Part shown: positions 28,716-36,324 of the stretch, in pieces
Layout: every line of letters begins with the position of its first letter
How positions within the stretch are numbered: the stretch's first letter is position 1
DNA from: CAWJAP01 sp963834365
GTDB lineage: Bacteria; Acidobacteriota; Vicinamibacteria; Vicinamibacterales; Vicinamibacteraceae
Direction of reading: 5' to 3'
Assembly: GCA_963834365.1 (NCBI GenBank)
Contig: CAWIBS010000035.1
Span: 310,001 to 374,000, forward strand
Length of the DNA stretch: 64,000 nucleotides
Position numbers and translations under genes: made by a program
Notes under the pieces: generated by a model
The model's input: the letters and a program-made list of their open reading frames with translations, nothing else
Told to the model about the DNA's origin: nothing
Databases searched by the model: none

Positions 28716-29095
28716 CCAAGCCACGGACAAGGTCTGACAGCCACGGACAAGAGCCACGGACAAGGATCTGACAAAGTCCGAGGAGGAGCTCAGACGGAGA
28801 TCGCAGGACCAGAGATAAAGGTCCGAGGAGATTTGGCCGCGAACCAAAGCCGCGGGAAAGCCACGGACAAGGTCCGACAAGGTGTGATGAGATGGCCACG
28901 GCTCAAAGCTACGGACAAGATCAGCCACGGATAAGATCTGACAGGGTCCGATGGTGACCGCAGACCAAAGACACAGGTCCGACGCGATCGCATGGGAGCA
29001 CTGCGCCCAGGCTTTGCGTCCGAAGTTGTCTGATCTGTCCGTGGCTGATCTGTCCGTGACTGATCTTTGTCCATGGCCTCTGTCCGTGGCTTTTG
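28716..29095. repeat. Large CCACGGACAAG / TCTGACA repeat array with inverted halves
   Basis: Most of the 676-base gap (28714-29390) is a degenerate array. From 28716 to about 28950 the words AGCCACGGACAAG and TCTGACAAGGTCCGA repeat at irregular spacing. From about 29030 to 29095 the same words appear in reverse complement (TCTGATCTGTCCGTGGCTGA). The two halves could pair into a long imperfect hairpin. Base composition is lower in G+C than the flanks and all frames are unusually open. Unit length is not constant and no unique spacers lie between copies, so this is not a CRISPR array. The remaining 29096-29390 holds one GGCTGAAGCCGGACACTACG hairpin copy and nothing else that I recognise. Confidence 0.8.
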
Positions 29096-29304
29096 TCGCG
29101 GCGTGCGTCGCGTCCGAGTCTCGTTCCAGCGACCAACGCCGTGTCCCGGCTACCGGCTGCGGGGGACGGGCCCGCCACGGCTTTTCGCACCTGTAGTCCG
29201 CAGTCCGTTTCGCACCGGCAGCGCAACCAGCAAATGTCGGGATTGCGGTCCCAGCTCAGGGAAACTCGCGTTCATGACATCGGGGTCCGTCGCAGACGGG
29301 TGGA

Positions 29305-29332
29305 CGGCTGAAGCCGGACACTACGATCGGTC
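29305..29332 (-). repeat. Dispersed GTAGTGTCCGGCTTCAGCC hairpin repeat
   Basis: A copy in minus orientation (GGCTGAAGCCGGACACTACG) about 60 bases upstream of the TPR gene start. It would be transcribed in that gene's leader. Confidence 0.75.
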
Positions 29333-29390
29333 TCGGGCGCACTCGTTCGGTCCGCCACCTCTGAAGCGTTGGGATCCGAGGGAGGATTCC

Positions 29391-31025
29391 GTGCTTCATC
29401 GCTTCATATTGCTGTCGGCGGCCTGCGCCGTCGCTGCGCCCGTGATGGCGCAGGTTCATGACCACAAACATACGACTGAAGAGCTGGGAACGGTCGAGTT
29501 CGCGATGACGTGCGAGGCCAAGGCCAAGCCGGCCTTCGATCGCGGCCTCGCGCTGCTCCACTCCTTCGGCTACGAAGAGTCCCGCACGGCATTCCAGGAG
29601 GCGGCGCAGGCTGACGCGGCCTGCGGCATCGCGCACTGGGGCGTGGCGATGACCTACTACCATCCAATCTGGGCGCCGCCCGAACGAGAAGGAGTTCGCG
29701 GCGGGCCGGGCCGCCGCCGAAGCGGCGGCGCGGGTGGGGGCGAAGAGCGACCGCGAGCGCCGCTACATCGCGGCCATCGGCGCGTTCTACGCGACGCCGA
29801 CGGCACGGACCCGCGATCGAGGGCGATGGCCTACCGGACGGCCGTCGAGCAGCTCGCGCGGGACTTCCCGGATGACGACGAAGCCAAGATCTTCACGGCC
29901 CTGGCGCTGCTCGGCCACTGCGACACCTGGCGATCGGACGTTCGCGCAGCAGAAGCAGGCGGCGGCGATCCTGAACGGCCTGCTCGAGAAGCATCCGAAG
30001 CATCCCGGCCTCCACCATTACACGATTCACGCCTTCGACTACCCCGCGCTCGCGACGCTGGCGCTGCCGGCGGCGCGTGCGTATGCGAAGACGGCCCCCG
30101 CGTCGCCGCACGCGCTCCACATGCCGTCGCACATCTTCACGCGGCTCGGCCTCTGGGACGAGTGCGTCGCGTCGAACATCGACTCGGCGGCCGCGGGCAA
30201 GCGCATCGCCGCGCGGTCCCATCCGGGCGCGGCGTCGCTTCGACGCGCTCCACGCCATGGACTATCTGGAGTACGCCTATCTCCAACAGGGAAAGGAGGC
30301 CGAGGCCCGCAAAGTCCTGGAGGAGGTCGGCCAGGCACGCCGGTTCGACGAAGCAGAACTTCGCCGCGGCCTACGCGTTGTCGGCGGTGCCGGCACGCTA
30401 CGCGCTGGAGCGCCGCGACTGGGCCGCGGCCGCGACACTCTCGCCGCCTGCCGCGGAGCTCCCGTGGGCGCAGTTCCCCTACGTCCGGGGCGTGACGTTC
30501 TTCGCCAACGCCCTGGGCGCCGTGCGCACGCGCGACCTGGCGCGCGCGCAGCAGGCGCTGGCGTCATTGACGACGCTCGAAGCCGAGCTCGCGAAGCAGC
30601 CGCCGGCCGGTCCCTACGACTGGGTCGGTCAGGTCGCCTCGATGCGCCTCGCCGCCGGCGGGTGGGTCGCGTTCGGCGAGGGCAAGAACGACGAGGCCGT
30701 GCGTCTGCTCACCGAAGGCGCCGAGAAGGAGGAGGCCGTCGGCAAGCACCCGGTCACGCCGGGCGCGATCCTCCCGGCGCGCGAGCTGCTCGGCGACCTG
30801 CTGCTCGAGCTGAAGCGGCCGGCAGAAGCCCTCGCCGCCTACGAGCAATCGCTCGCCACTGCGCCGAAGCGCTTCAACAGCATCGCCGGCGCCGCACGCG
30901 CCGCCGATGCCGCCGGCAAGCGCACCGAGGCGCGCCGCTACTACGAGGAGCTCATCGCCCTGTGCGGCCCGACGTGCCCGCGTCCGGAAGCGAAGGCGGC
31001 GCAGACGTACGTGTCCCGCCGCTAA
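29391..31025 (+). CDS. Exported TPR-like protein, five or more frameshifts
   Basis: A GTG at 29391 follows GGGAGGATTCC and opens MLHRFILLSAACAVAAPVMA, a signal peptide. The mature part begins GTVEFAMTCEAKAKPAFDRG and LALLHSFGYEESRTAFQEAA, ACGIAHWGVAMTYYHPIWAP, the start of a helical-repeat family common in Acidobacteria. Extra bases at 29682, 30238 and 30353, plus shifts near 29775 and 29935, move the frame. Restored blocks include YIAAIGAFYA, HYTIHAFDYP, HALHMPSHIFTRLGLWDECV, FDALHAMDYLEYAYLQQG and NFAAAYALSAVPARYALERR. The C-terminal TPRs end RPAEALAAYEQSLATAPKRF. The MPSHIF histidine and the histidines after the signal (HDHKH) could bind metal. Role unknown. Confidence 0.75.
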   Translation: MLHRFILLSAACAVAAPVMAQVHDHKHTTEELGTVEFAMTCEAKAKPAFDRGLALLHSFGYEESRTAFQEAAQADAACGIAHWGVAMTYYHPIWAPPEREGVRGGPGRRRSGGAGGGEERPRAPLHRGHRRVLRDADGTDPRSRAMAYRTAVEQLARDFPDDDEAKIFTALALLGHCDTWRSDVRAAEAGGGDPERPAREASEASRPPPLHDSRLRLPRARDAGAAGGACVCEDGPRVAARAPHAVAHLHAARPLGRVRRVEHRLGGRGQAHRRAVPSGRGVASTRSTPWTIWSTPISNRERRPRPAKSWRRSARHAGSTKQNFAAAYALSAVPARYALERRDWAAAATLSPPAAELPWAQFPYVRGVTFFANALGAVRTRDLARAQQALASLTTLEAELAKQPPAGPYDWVGQVASMRLAAGGWVAFGEGKNDEAVRLLTEGAEKEEAVGKHPVTPGAILPARELLGDLLLELKRPAEALAAYEQSLATAPKRFNSIAGAARAADAAGKRTEARRYYEELIALCGPTCPRPEAKAAQTYVSRR

Positions 31026-31741
31026 TCCCGTCACACACGCTCCTGAATCCGAACCCGCGCTCGCGCATCATCGGGATCAGCCGCTCGGCGATCCCGATCG
31101 CATATCGCCGATCGGCGCGCGGGTTCTTGTGGTGGCCGTCGTGCACGACGATGATGTCGCCATCCGACGCGCCGCGCGCAAGCCGGGGAGCGATGGACGC
31201 TGCGGTCTTCGGACGGAACCAGTTGAAGTCCCAGAGATTCCAGCCCCAGCCGACCAGCACGTGATCGATGCGCGCCAGCCCCGCATACATGCGGCTGCTG
31301 CGGAAGCCGGCGTGCGGGCGAAACGCGCGGCACGGCCGCTCGCCGGCGAGCAGCTCGATGCGATCCGCCGCGCGGGTGAGGGTGGAGGCCAGTTGCTCGG
31401 GAGGCATCACCATGAGCCGGCGCGTATCCGAATGCAGCGCCACGCCGTGCCCTTCATCGAACATCCGCCGGATGATGGGGGCGGTGTCGCTCGTGACGTA
31501 GCGGTCGATGAGAAAGAACGTGGCCACCGCCCGCTCGCGCCGGAGCACGTCGAGGAGCGAGCGGCGTCGCGGTCGGATTCGGACCATCGTCGAACGTCAG
31601 GTAGACGTGAGGTCCGCCGCTCGCGGGCGGCACCCGCCAGACCGCGCGGCTGCCGGCTGCCTCGTCGATCGCGCTCGGAAAGGGCGTCGTGTGCGCCAGC
31701 ACGAGCGTGGCGGCGGCAGCCAGGGCGAAGATGACCAGCAT
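30952..31741 (-). CDS. Polysaccharide deacetylase (NodB-like), one frameshift
   Basis: An N-terminal membrane anchor MLVIFALAAAATLVLA is followed by HVYLTFDDGPNPTATP, the NodB motif 1 with its catalytic Asp and metal-binding Asp. An extra base at about 31559 separates this from LLDVLRRERAVATFFLIDR. Motif 2 is HGVALHSDTRRLMV, a variant in which only one histidine of the usual H-S/T-x-x-H is followed by Ser. AFRPHAGFRSSRMY supplies motif 3 and DIIVVHDGHHKNP motif 5. The family removes N- or O-acetyl groups from chitin-like glycans, peptidoglycan or exopolysaccharide. The 3' end overlaps the convergent TPR gene by 74 bases, so the stop at 30952 may be displaced by another shift. Confidence 0.8.
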
Positions 31742-31793
31742 GAGCCCGTGATGAGGCTAAACTACGCGTCTCAATCGCTCAAGGAGACCGCCC

Positions 31794-32444
31794 ATGCACA
31801 TTGCTCGATTCGTGATCGCCGTCGCGGGCCTCGGACTTGCCGGCACCGGCTCGGCTGTCGCGCAACCCTCGCCGATGACCTTCTTCGTGACCAGCGCCGG
31901 CCCGGGAAAGGGCGCCAATCTCGGCGGCCTGGCCGGCGCCGATGCGCACTGTCAGAAGCTCGCCTCCAGCGCCGGCGCCGGCAGCCGCACGTGGCGTGCG
32001 TATCTCAGCGCCCAGCCGGCGGGTGACCAGCCGGCGGTCAATGCCAAGGATCGCATCGGCACGGGGCCCTGGGTGAACGCCAAGGGCGTCGAGGTCGCAA
32101 AGGACGTCGCGCACCTGCATTCCGATTCGAACAATCTGACGAAGCAGACCGTGCTCACCGAAAAGGGTGAGGTCGTCAACGGCCGCGGGGACACGCCGAA
32201 CCGGCACGACATCCTCACCGGCGCGCAGGCCGACGGCACGGCGTTCGCCGGGGCGGCCAGCCTGACGTGCAACAACTGGACGAGCGCCGCCGAGGGCAGC
32301 GCGCAGGTCGGCCACCACGATCGCGTGGGCGGCGGGCCGGCCCCGACGTCGTGGAACTCGTCGCACGGGTCGAAGGGCTGCAGCCAGGCCAATCTGCAGG
32401 GCACCGGCGGCGACGGGCTGTTCTATTGCTTCGCGGCGAAGTGA
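31794..32444 (+). CDS. Secreted lectin-like/DUF1554-type protein
   Basis: A 216-residue exported protein: signal peptide MHIARFVIAVAGLGLAG...AVAQ, cleaved near residue 24, preceded by AAGGAGACC. The mature part starts MTFFVTSAGPGKGANLGGLA then GADAHCQKLA and TWRAYLS, a block resembling the C-type-lectin-like DUF1554 family. It ends with LQGTGGDGLFYCFAAK. Four cysteines could form two disulfides. It starts 52 bases after the divergent deacetylase start. The fold suggests extracellular binding of glycans or matrix; that is inference. Confidence 0.75.
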   Translation: MHIARFVIAVAGLGLAGTGSAVAQPSPMTFFVTSAGPGKGANLGGLAGADAHCQKLASSAGAGSRTWRAYLSAQPAGDQPAVNAKDRIGTGPWVNAKGVEVAKDVAHLHSDSNNLTKQTVLTEKGEVVNGRGDTPNRHDILTGAQADGTAFAGAASLTCNNWTSAAEGSAQVGHHDRVGGGPAPTSWNSSHGSKGCSQANLQGTGGDGLFYCFAAK

Positions 32445-32445
32445 G

Positions 32446-32566
32446 ACGGCCGGGCTGAAGCTCGGCGCTATTGCTGATGGCGTGGAGGCCAGGCCCACCT
32501 CGGCACCAACGGGCGGCCACATCGCGGCTGCTGGACGTGGCGCCGGGCTTCAGCCCGGCCGGCGAT
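32446..32566. repeat. GCCGGGCTGAAGCCCGGC-type hairpin repeats
   Basis: Two copies flank this 120-base gap: GGCCGGGCTGAAGCTCGGCGC near 32449 (degenerate) and CGCCGGGCTTCAGCCCGGCC near 32541 (inverted, good stem). Another copy lies at 44358. Lying between convergent genes, they may terminate both transcripts, though no U-tract is present. Confidence 0.7.
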
Positions 32567-32567
32567 C

Positions 32568-33443
32568 TCACGCCCTCATCGCCTTGAACTTCGTCAGATT
32601 GGCCGCGAGCGCCTCGAGCGGCGGCGGGTCTGGGCGCTCGTACTCGATGATGTACCACTCGATGCCGCCGACCGATTCGGCCGCCGACATGATCGCGGGC
32701 CAGTCCAGCTCGTCGTCTCCCAGATAGGCGTCGGGATTCTTCTTCGAGAACGGCTTGACGTGCATCGAGATCGTCCGGCCCGCGTTGCGCCGGATCAGAT
32801 CCGTCACGTTCACGCCCTCGCGCTCCGAGGCATTGCCGGTATCGAACTGCAGCACCACGTCCTTCGCGTCTGATCGGCGAACACGTTCCACCAGTAATCG
32901 CTGCCGATGCGGATTGAAGTCCGTCGTGTGGTTGTGGTACCCGACCCGCAGCTTGTGCGGCGCGAGCTTCCCGGCAATCTCGTTGATGGCGTCGGCCGTC
33001 TTCTTCAGCAGATCGGCGGACGTGTAGACCTCTTTCGGCAGCGACCGGATGATCAGGTTGCGGTTGCCGATCGCCTGGTTGAACTCGATGCTCGCCTGAA
33101 GGTTGTCGCCCTGCAGCTCGTCGAGCCGGTGGTGGAAGCCACACGCCTGCAGGCCGGCGCCGCTCAAGTGGGTGTGCCACTCCTTGCCGGTTTTCTTGAA
33201 CGCGTTCTCGAGCTCGACGGCCTCGTACCCCACCTTCTTGAGCGCGGCCAGGGTGCCGGGAATGTCGGTGGCGAGCTGCTGGCGCACGCACCAGAGCTGC
33301 GTGCCGATCGGGACCTTCTTCCATGCGGCCTTCTGAGCGCCCGCGCTCCTCGGTCCGACGAGCGCGGCGGCCACCGCGGAGGCAGCAAGGGTGAGGATGT
33401 CGCGACGGGTCGGATGCAGAGTGGAGCGCGGGAGTTGGGTCAT
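32568..33443 (-). CDS. Exported sugar phosphate isomerase/epimerase-like TIM barrel
   Basis: The ATG at 33443 opens MTQLPRSTLHPTRRDILTLA, a twin-arginine signal ending near SAGAQ. The mature part matches the xylose-isomerase-like barrel: IGTQLWCVRQQLATDIPGTL, VGYEAVELENAF, LRVGYHNHTTDFNP, VVLQFDTGNASEREG and ISMHVKPFSKKNPDAYLGDD, with His, Asp and Glu metal ligands. Between about 32870 and 32909 the printed frame reads HRQRLLVERVRRSD, but the neighbouring frame gives IGSDYWWNVFADQT, which fits the family. Two indels therefore flank an out-of-frame patch and cancel out. A second exported isomerase-like gene lies at 25255; both probably act on sugars in the periplasm. Confidence 0.85.
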   Translation of the reverse strand: MTQLPRSTLHPTRRDILTLAASAVAAALVGPRSAGAQKAAWKKVPIGTQLWCVRQQLATDIPGTLAALKKVGYEAVELENAFKKTGKEWHTHLSGAGLQACGFHHRLDELQGDNLQASIEFNQAIGNRNLIIRSLPKEVYTSADLLKKTADAINEIAGKLAPHKLRVGYHNHTTDFNPHRQRLLVERVRRSDAKDVVLQFDTGNASEREGVNVTDLIRRNAGRTISMHVKPFSKKNPDAYLGDDELDWPAIMSAAESVGGIEWYIIEYERPDPPPLEALAANLTKFKAMRA

Positions 33444-33515
33444 GATCTTGGTTGGTCTTCGGTCTTCGGTCTTCAGTCTGCAGTCTTGGGTCTTGGCGCG
33501 GCTGAAGCCCCGCCC
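33444..33515. repeat. GGTCTTCGGTCTTC repeat array plus GGCTGAAGCCC element
   Basis: Upstream of the isomerase start lie five partial copies of GGTCTTCG/GGTCTTCAGTCT followed by GCGGCTGAAGCCC. The same GGTCTTCG unit recurs at 41430-41470 and 56208-56265. The array occupies the place of the promoter and leader of the minus-strand gene. Confidence 0.75.
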
Positions 33516-33587
33516 TCCTGCGAGTCCGAGATGTGCGCGCACCGTAGGCCGGCGTAGCTTGCAGCCCCGCAGATCTGGAGGCCGACG

Positions 33588-34892
33588 TCAGCCCGGCTCT
33601 ACTTTCAGTCCGATCCAGATCGCCCTCGCGTCTCGGGCAGGAACGGCAGGACCAGAAACGCCAGCGCGTAGACGGTGGCCATGATGGCGCCGGCGTAGGC
33701 CACCTGCTGGCCGGCTGGGGCCGACCTTGGCGAGCGTGCCCGTCAGCCAGCCCATGAGGACCGGGCCGGGCGCCGCGACGATGCGCCCGACGTTGTAGCA
33801 GAAGCCGGCGCCGGTTGCACGTACGCGCGTCGGAAACAGCTCCGGGAAATAGATCGTGTAGCCGCTGTAGATGCCGCTCGTGAAGAGCCCCGCGAAGAAG
33901 AACAGCACGAGGCCGATCGTCGTAGGTCGTCGAGAAGAGATACGCGACCGGCATCGAGACGAGCGCGCCGAGGTGGAAGATCGCGAACGCCGAGACGACG
34001 GCCGAGCGCGGTTGGTGAGGGGGATGAACGACAGGAATCCGGCCATGTTGCCGATGTTGAGCACGATCAGCGCTCGACGCACGCCGCTGACGCGATGCGA
34101 GCCGGTTCGACGCCCTGCGCCTTCAGCAGCTCGGTGAACCGCGCGTTGACCCAGAAGTTCGTGCCCCAGTAGCCGAAGATGCCGACGATGGCGAGCGCGG
34201 TTGCGAGCAGCAGGCGCCGGCGCAGCTCGGGCTCGGCGAAGACGGCGGCGAGCGATCCGACGCGGCTCGCGCGCCGCCGCTCGGCCCGCGGCTTTCGCCT
34301 GCCACCCACGCCTCGGGCTCGCTGCAGGCCCAGTCGCACGACCAGCGCGAGCGCGCGCCGGCAGCGCGCCGCCGAAGAACGCGTAGCGCCAGTTGCCCGC
34401 CGACCAGGTACTCGAGCAGGATCGCCGCGAAGAAGCCGGTTCCCGAGGCCGACTGCAGAATGCCGGCGGCGACGGCGCGCGACGCCTTCGGGAAGACCTC
34501 CGCGATCATCGACGCGCCCGCGCCCCATTCGCCGCCGATGCCGAGCGCCGCGATGAAGCGCAGGACCAGCAGCTGCGTCGGCGTCTGCGCCAGGCCGGTC
34601 AGGCCCGGTGAACACCGAGTAGATCAGGATCGTCAGCGCCATCGTCCGCGTGCGGCCCCAGCGATCGGCGACCATGCCGAAGAGCAGACCGCCGGCCGAC
34701 CAGCCGACCAGCGTGATGCCGAGCGCCCATCCGCCCCAGACGCCAATGGCCGTGCGGCGTCGCGCCGGGCCCGAGCAGCTCCGCCATCGCGCGGTCCTTC
34801 ACGAGGACCATCAGGAACACGTCCATCAGATCGAAGACCCACCCGAGGTAGGCGACGACGAGGACGACCAGTTGGCGGCGTGTGACAGGCAC
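33588..34892 (-). CDS. MFS transporter (sugar/acid:H+ symporter type), multiply frameshifted
   Basis: A GTG at 34892 opens MPVTRRQLVVLVVAYLGWVF and DLMDVFLMVLVKDRAM, the first helix of SHS/AAHS-type MFS carriers. The loop 2-3 motif appears as VADRWGRTRTMAL followed by ILIYSVFTGL. Later pieces in other frames are LLLATALAIVGIFGYWGTNF, VLNIGNMAGFLSFIPL, and LFTSGIYSGYTIYFPELFPT then RVRATGAGFCYNVGRIVAA, a strong family block. At least six shifts break the frame. The start is ten bases after the cobQ stop, so it may share the riboswitch-controlled transcript, which would make a corrinoid-related substrate possible; the sequence family more often carries organic acids or sugars. Confidence 0.72.
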
Positions 34893-34901
34893 GAATCACA
34901 C

Positions 34902-36320
34902 TTACGACGGCAGCCACGCCTCGGGCTTACGCGCGTAGGTGTCGAACCACTCCGCGAGCCGATCGAACGTCGCCTCGCGCGACGGCGGCGCCGGCACCCT
35001 GCATCCGAAGATCCCGGCGCAGACCGCGGGGTCCTCGAGCGCACCGTGCAGATACGTGCCAATCACCCGGTCGGCCTGGACGCCCTCGGGTGACCCGTCC
35101 TCGAGATACGCGAACGGCGGCAGGGACTCCCGGCACGTGGTCAGACCCAGATGAATCTCATAGGCCCTGAACCTCTCCCCCTGCCTGGTCACGGCGCGGC
35201 GGACGGCGTCGTCTTCTCCGGCAGGAGCACGGTGTCGGCCGGCAGCAGGCCCAGACCCGCGATGACGCGCGTCGACGACTCGGTTTCCAGCGGATCACGG
35301 ATCGCATCGCCGAGCATCTGGTAGCCGCCGCAGATGCCGACGACCGTGGCGCCGCGGCGATGCTGCGCCGCGGACCCACCGATCGAGGCCGTGCGCCCGC
35401 ATCCAGGTCAGGTCGCCGGCGACGTGCTTCGAGCCCGGCAGGATGACGAAGTCGTAGGGCTCGCGCGGACGGCGTCGTCGAGCCAGTCCGCCCACGTCAG
35501 CAGCCGGAAGTCCGTCGCGTTCGAGAGGCTGCGGGAACCGGACGATCGCGATGCGCGCGCCAGGCGGCGGCGGCGTCGCGCGGCGTGCGTCGCGACGGCC
35601 AGACTGTCCTCGGCATCGAGCGCGATGTCGGTCGCATACGGGAACACGCCCAGGCAGCGGCGCCCGGTCTTCGACTCGAGGATGCTCGACGCCCGTCGTC
35701 GAACAGCGATCGATCGCCGCGGAACTTGTTGACCAGGAAGCCGCGGAACAGCGCCCGCTCATCGGCCGTGAGCAGCGAGACGGTGCCGACGACGGACGCG
35801 AAGACGCCGCCGCGTTCGATGTCGGCCACGAGCATCCAGGGCGCGCCGGATGCGAGTGGCCAGGCCGAGATTCGACGAGATCGGGCTGCCGGAGGTTGAG
35901 CTCGCTGACGCTGCCCGCGCCCTCGATCACGATCACGTCGAAGCGCCGGGCGAGCGACCGATAGGCGGCGTCGACGTGCGCGCGCAGGGCAGTCGAGTGT
36001 GCGTCGTGGTAGTCGCGCGCGACCAGCGTCTTCCAGACGCGGCCGTCGACGACGACCTGGCTCGTCCCGTTGCCATTCGGCTTGAGCAGCATCGGGTTCA
36101 TCGCGACCTCGGGCTCGAGCCCGCACGCCTCCGCCTGCACGACCTGTGCGCGGCCAATCTCGCCCCCGTCGCGGCACGGATACGAGTGGTTCGACATGTT
36201 CTGCGCCTTGAACGGCGCGACCGAGACACCCCGCCGCCGCAGCCACGCGCAGATCGCCGTCGTCATCCAGCTCTTGCCGGCATTCGACGAGGTGCCGCCG
36301 ATGAAGATCGGACGTGCGGG
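34902..36320 (-). CDS. cobQ: Cobyric acid synthase (CobQ/CbiP), multiply frameshifted
   Basis: The ATG at 36320 opens MPARPIFIGGTSSNAGKSW, the P-loop of the DTBS-like domain, followed by VAPFKAQNMSNHSYPCRDGG, EIGRAQVVQAEACGLEP, MNPMLLKPNGNGTSQVVVDG and VIVIEGAGSVSELNLR, all diagnostic of CobQ. The glutamine-amidotransferase half is scattered over several frames (FVILPGSKHVAGDLTWMRAH, then the nucleophile-cysteine region near 35330) and ends RVIGTYLHGALEDPAVCAGI, holding the catalytic His. The enzyme amidates four carboxylates of adenosylcobyrinic acid a,c-diamide using glutamine and ATP. It follows the TonB receptor gene closely and precedes the transporter. At least seven shifts are needed; every motif is otherwise intact. 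Confidence 0.82.
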
Positions 36321-36324
36321 CATC

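Noticed and set aside
28716..29095. CRISPR array
   Set aside because: Units vary in length and sequence, there are no unique spacers of constant size, copies occur in both orientations, and no cas gene is present.
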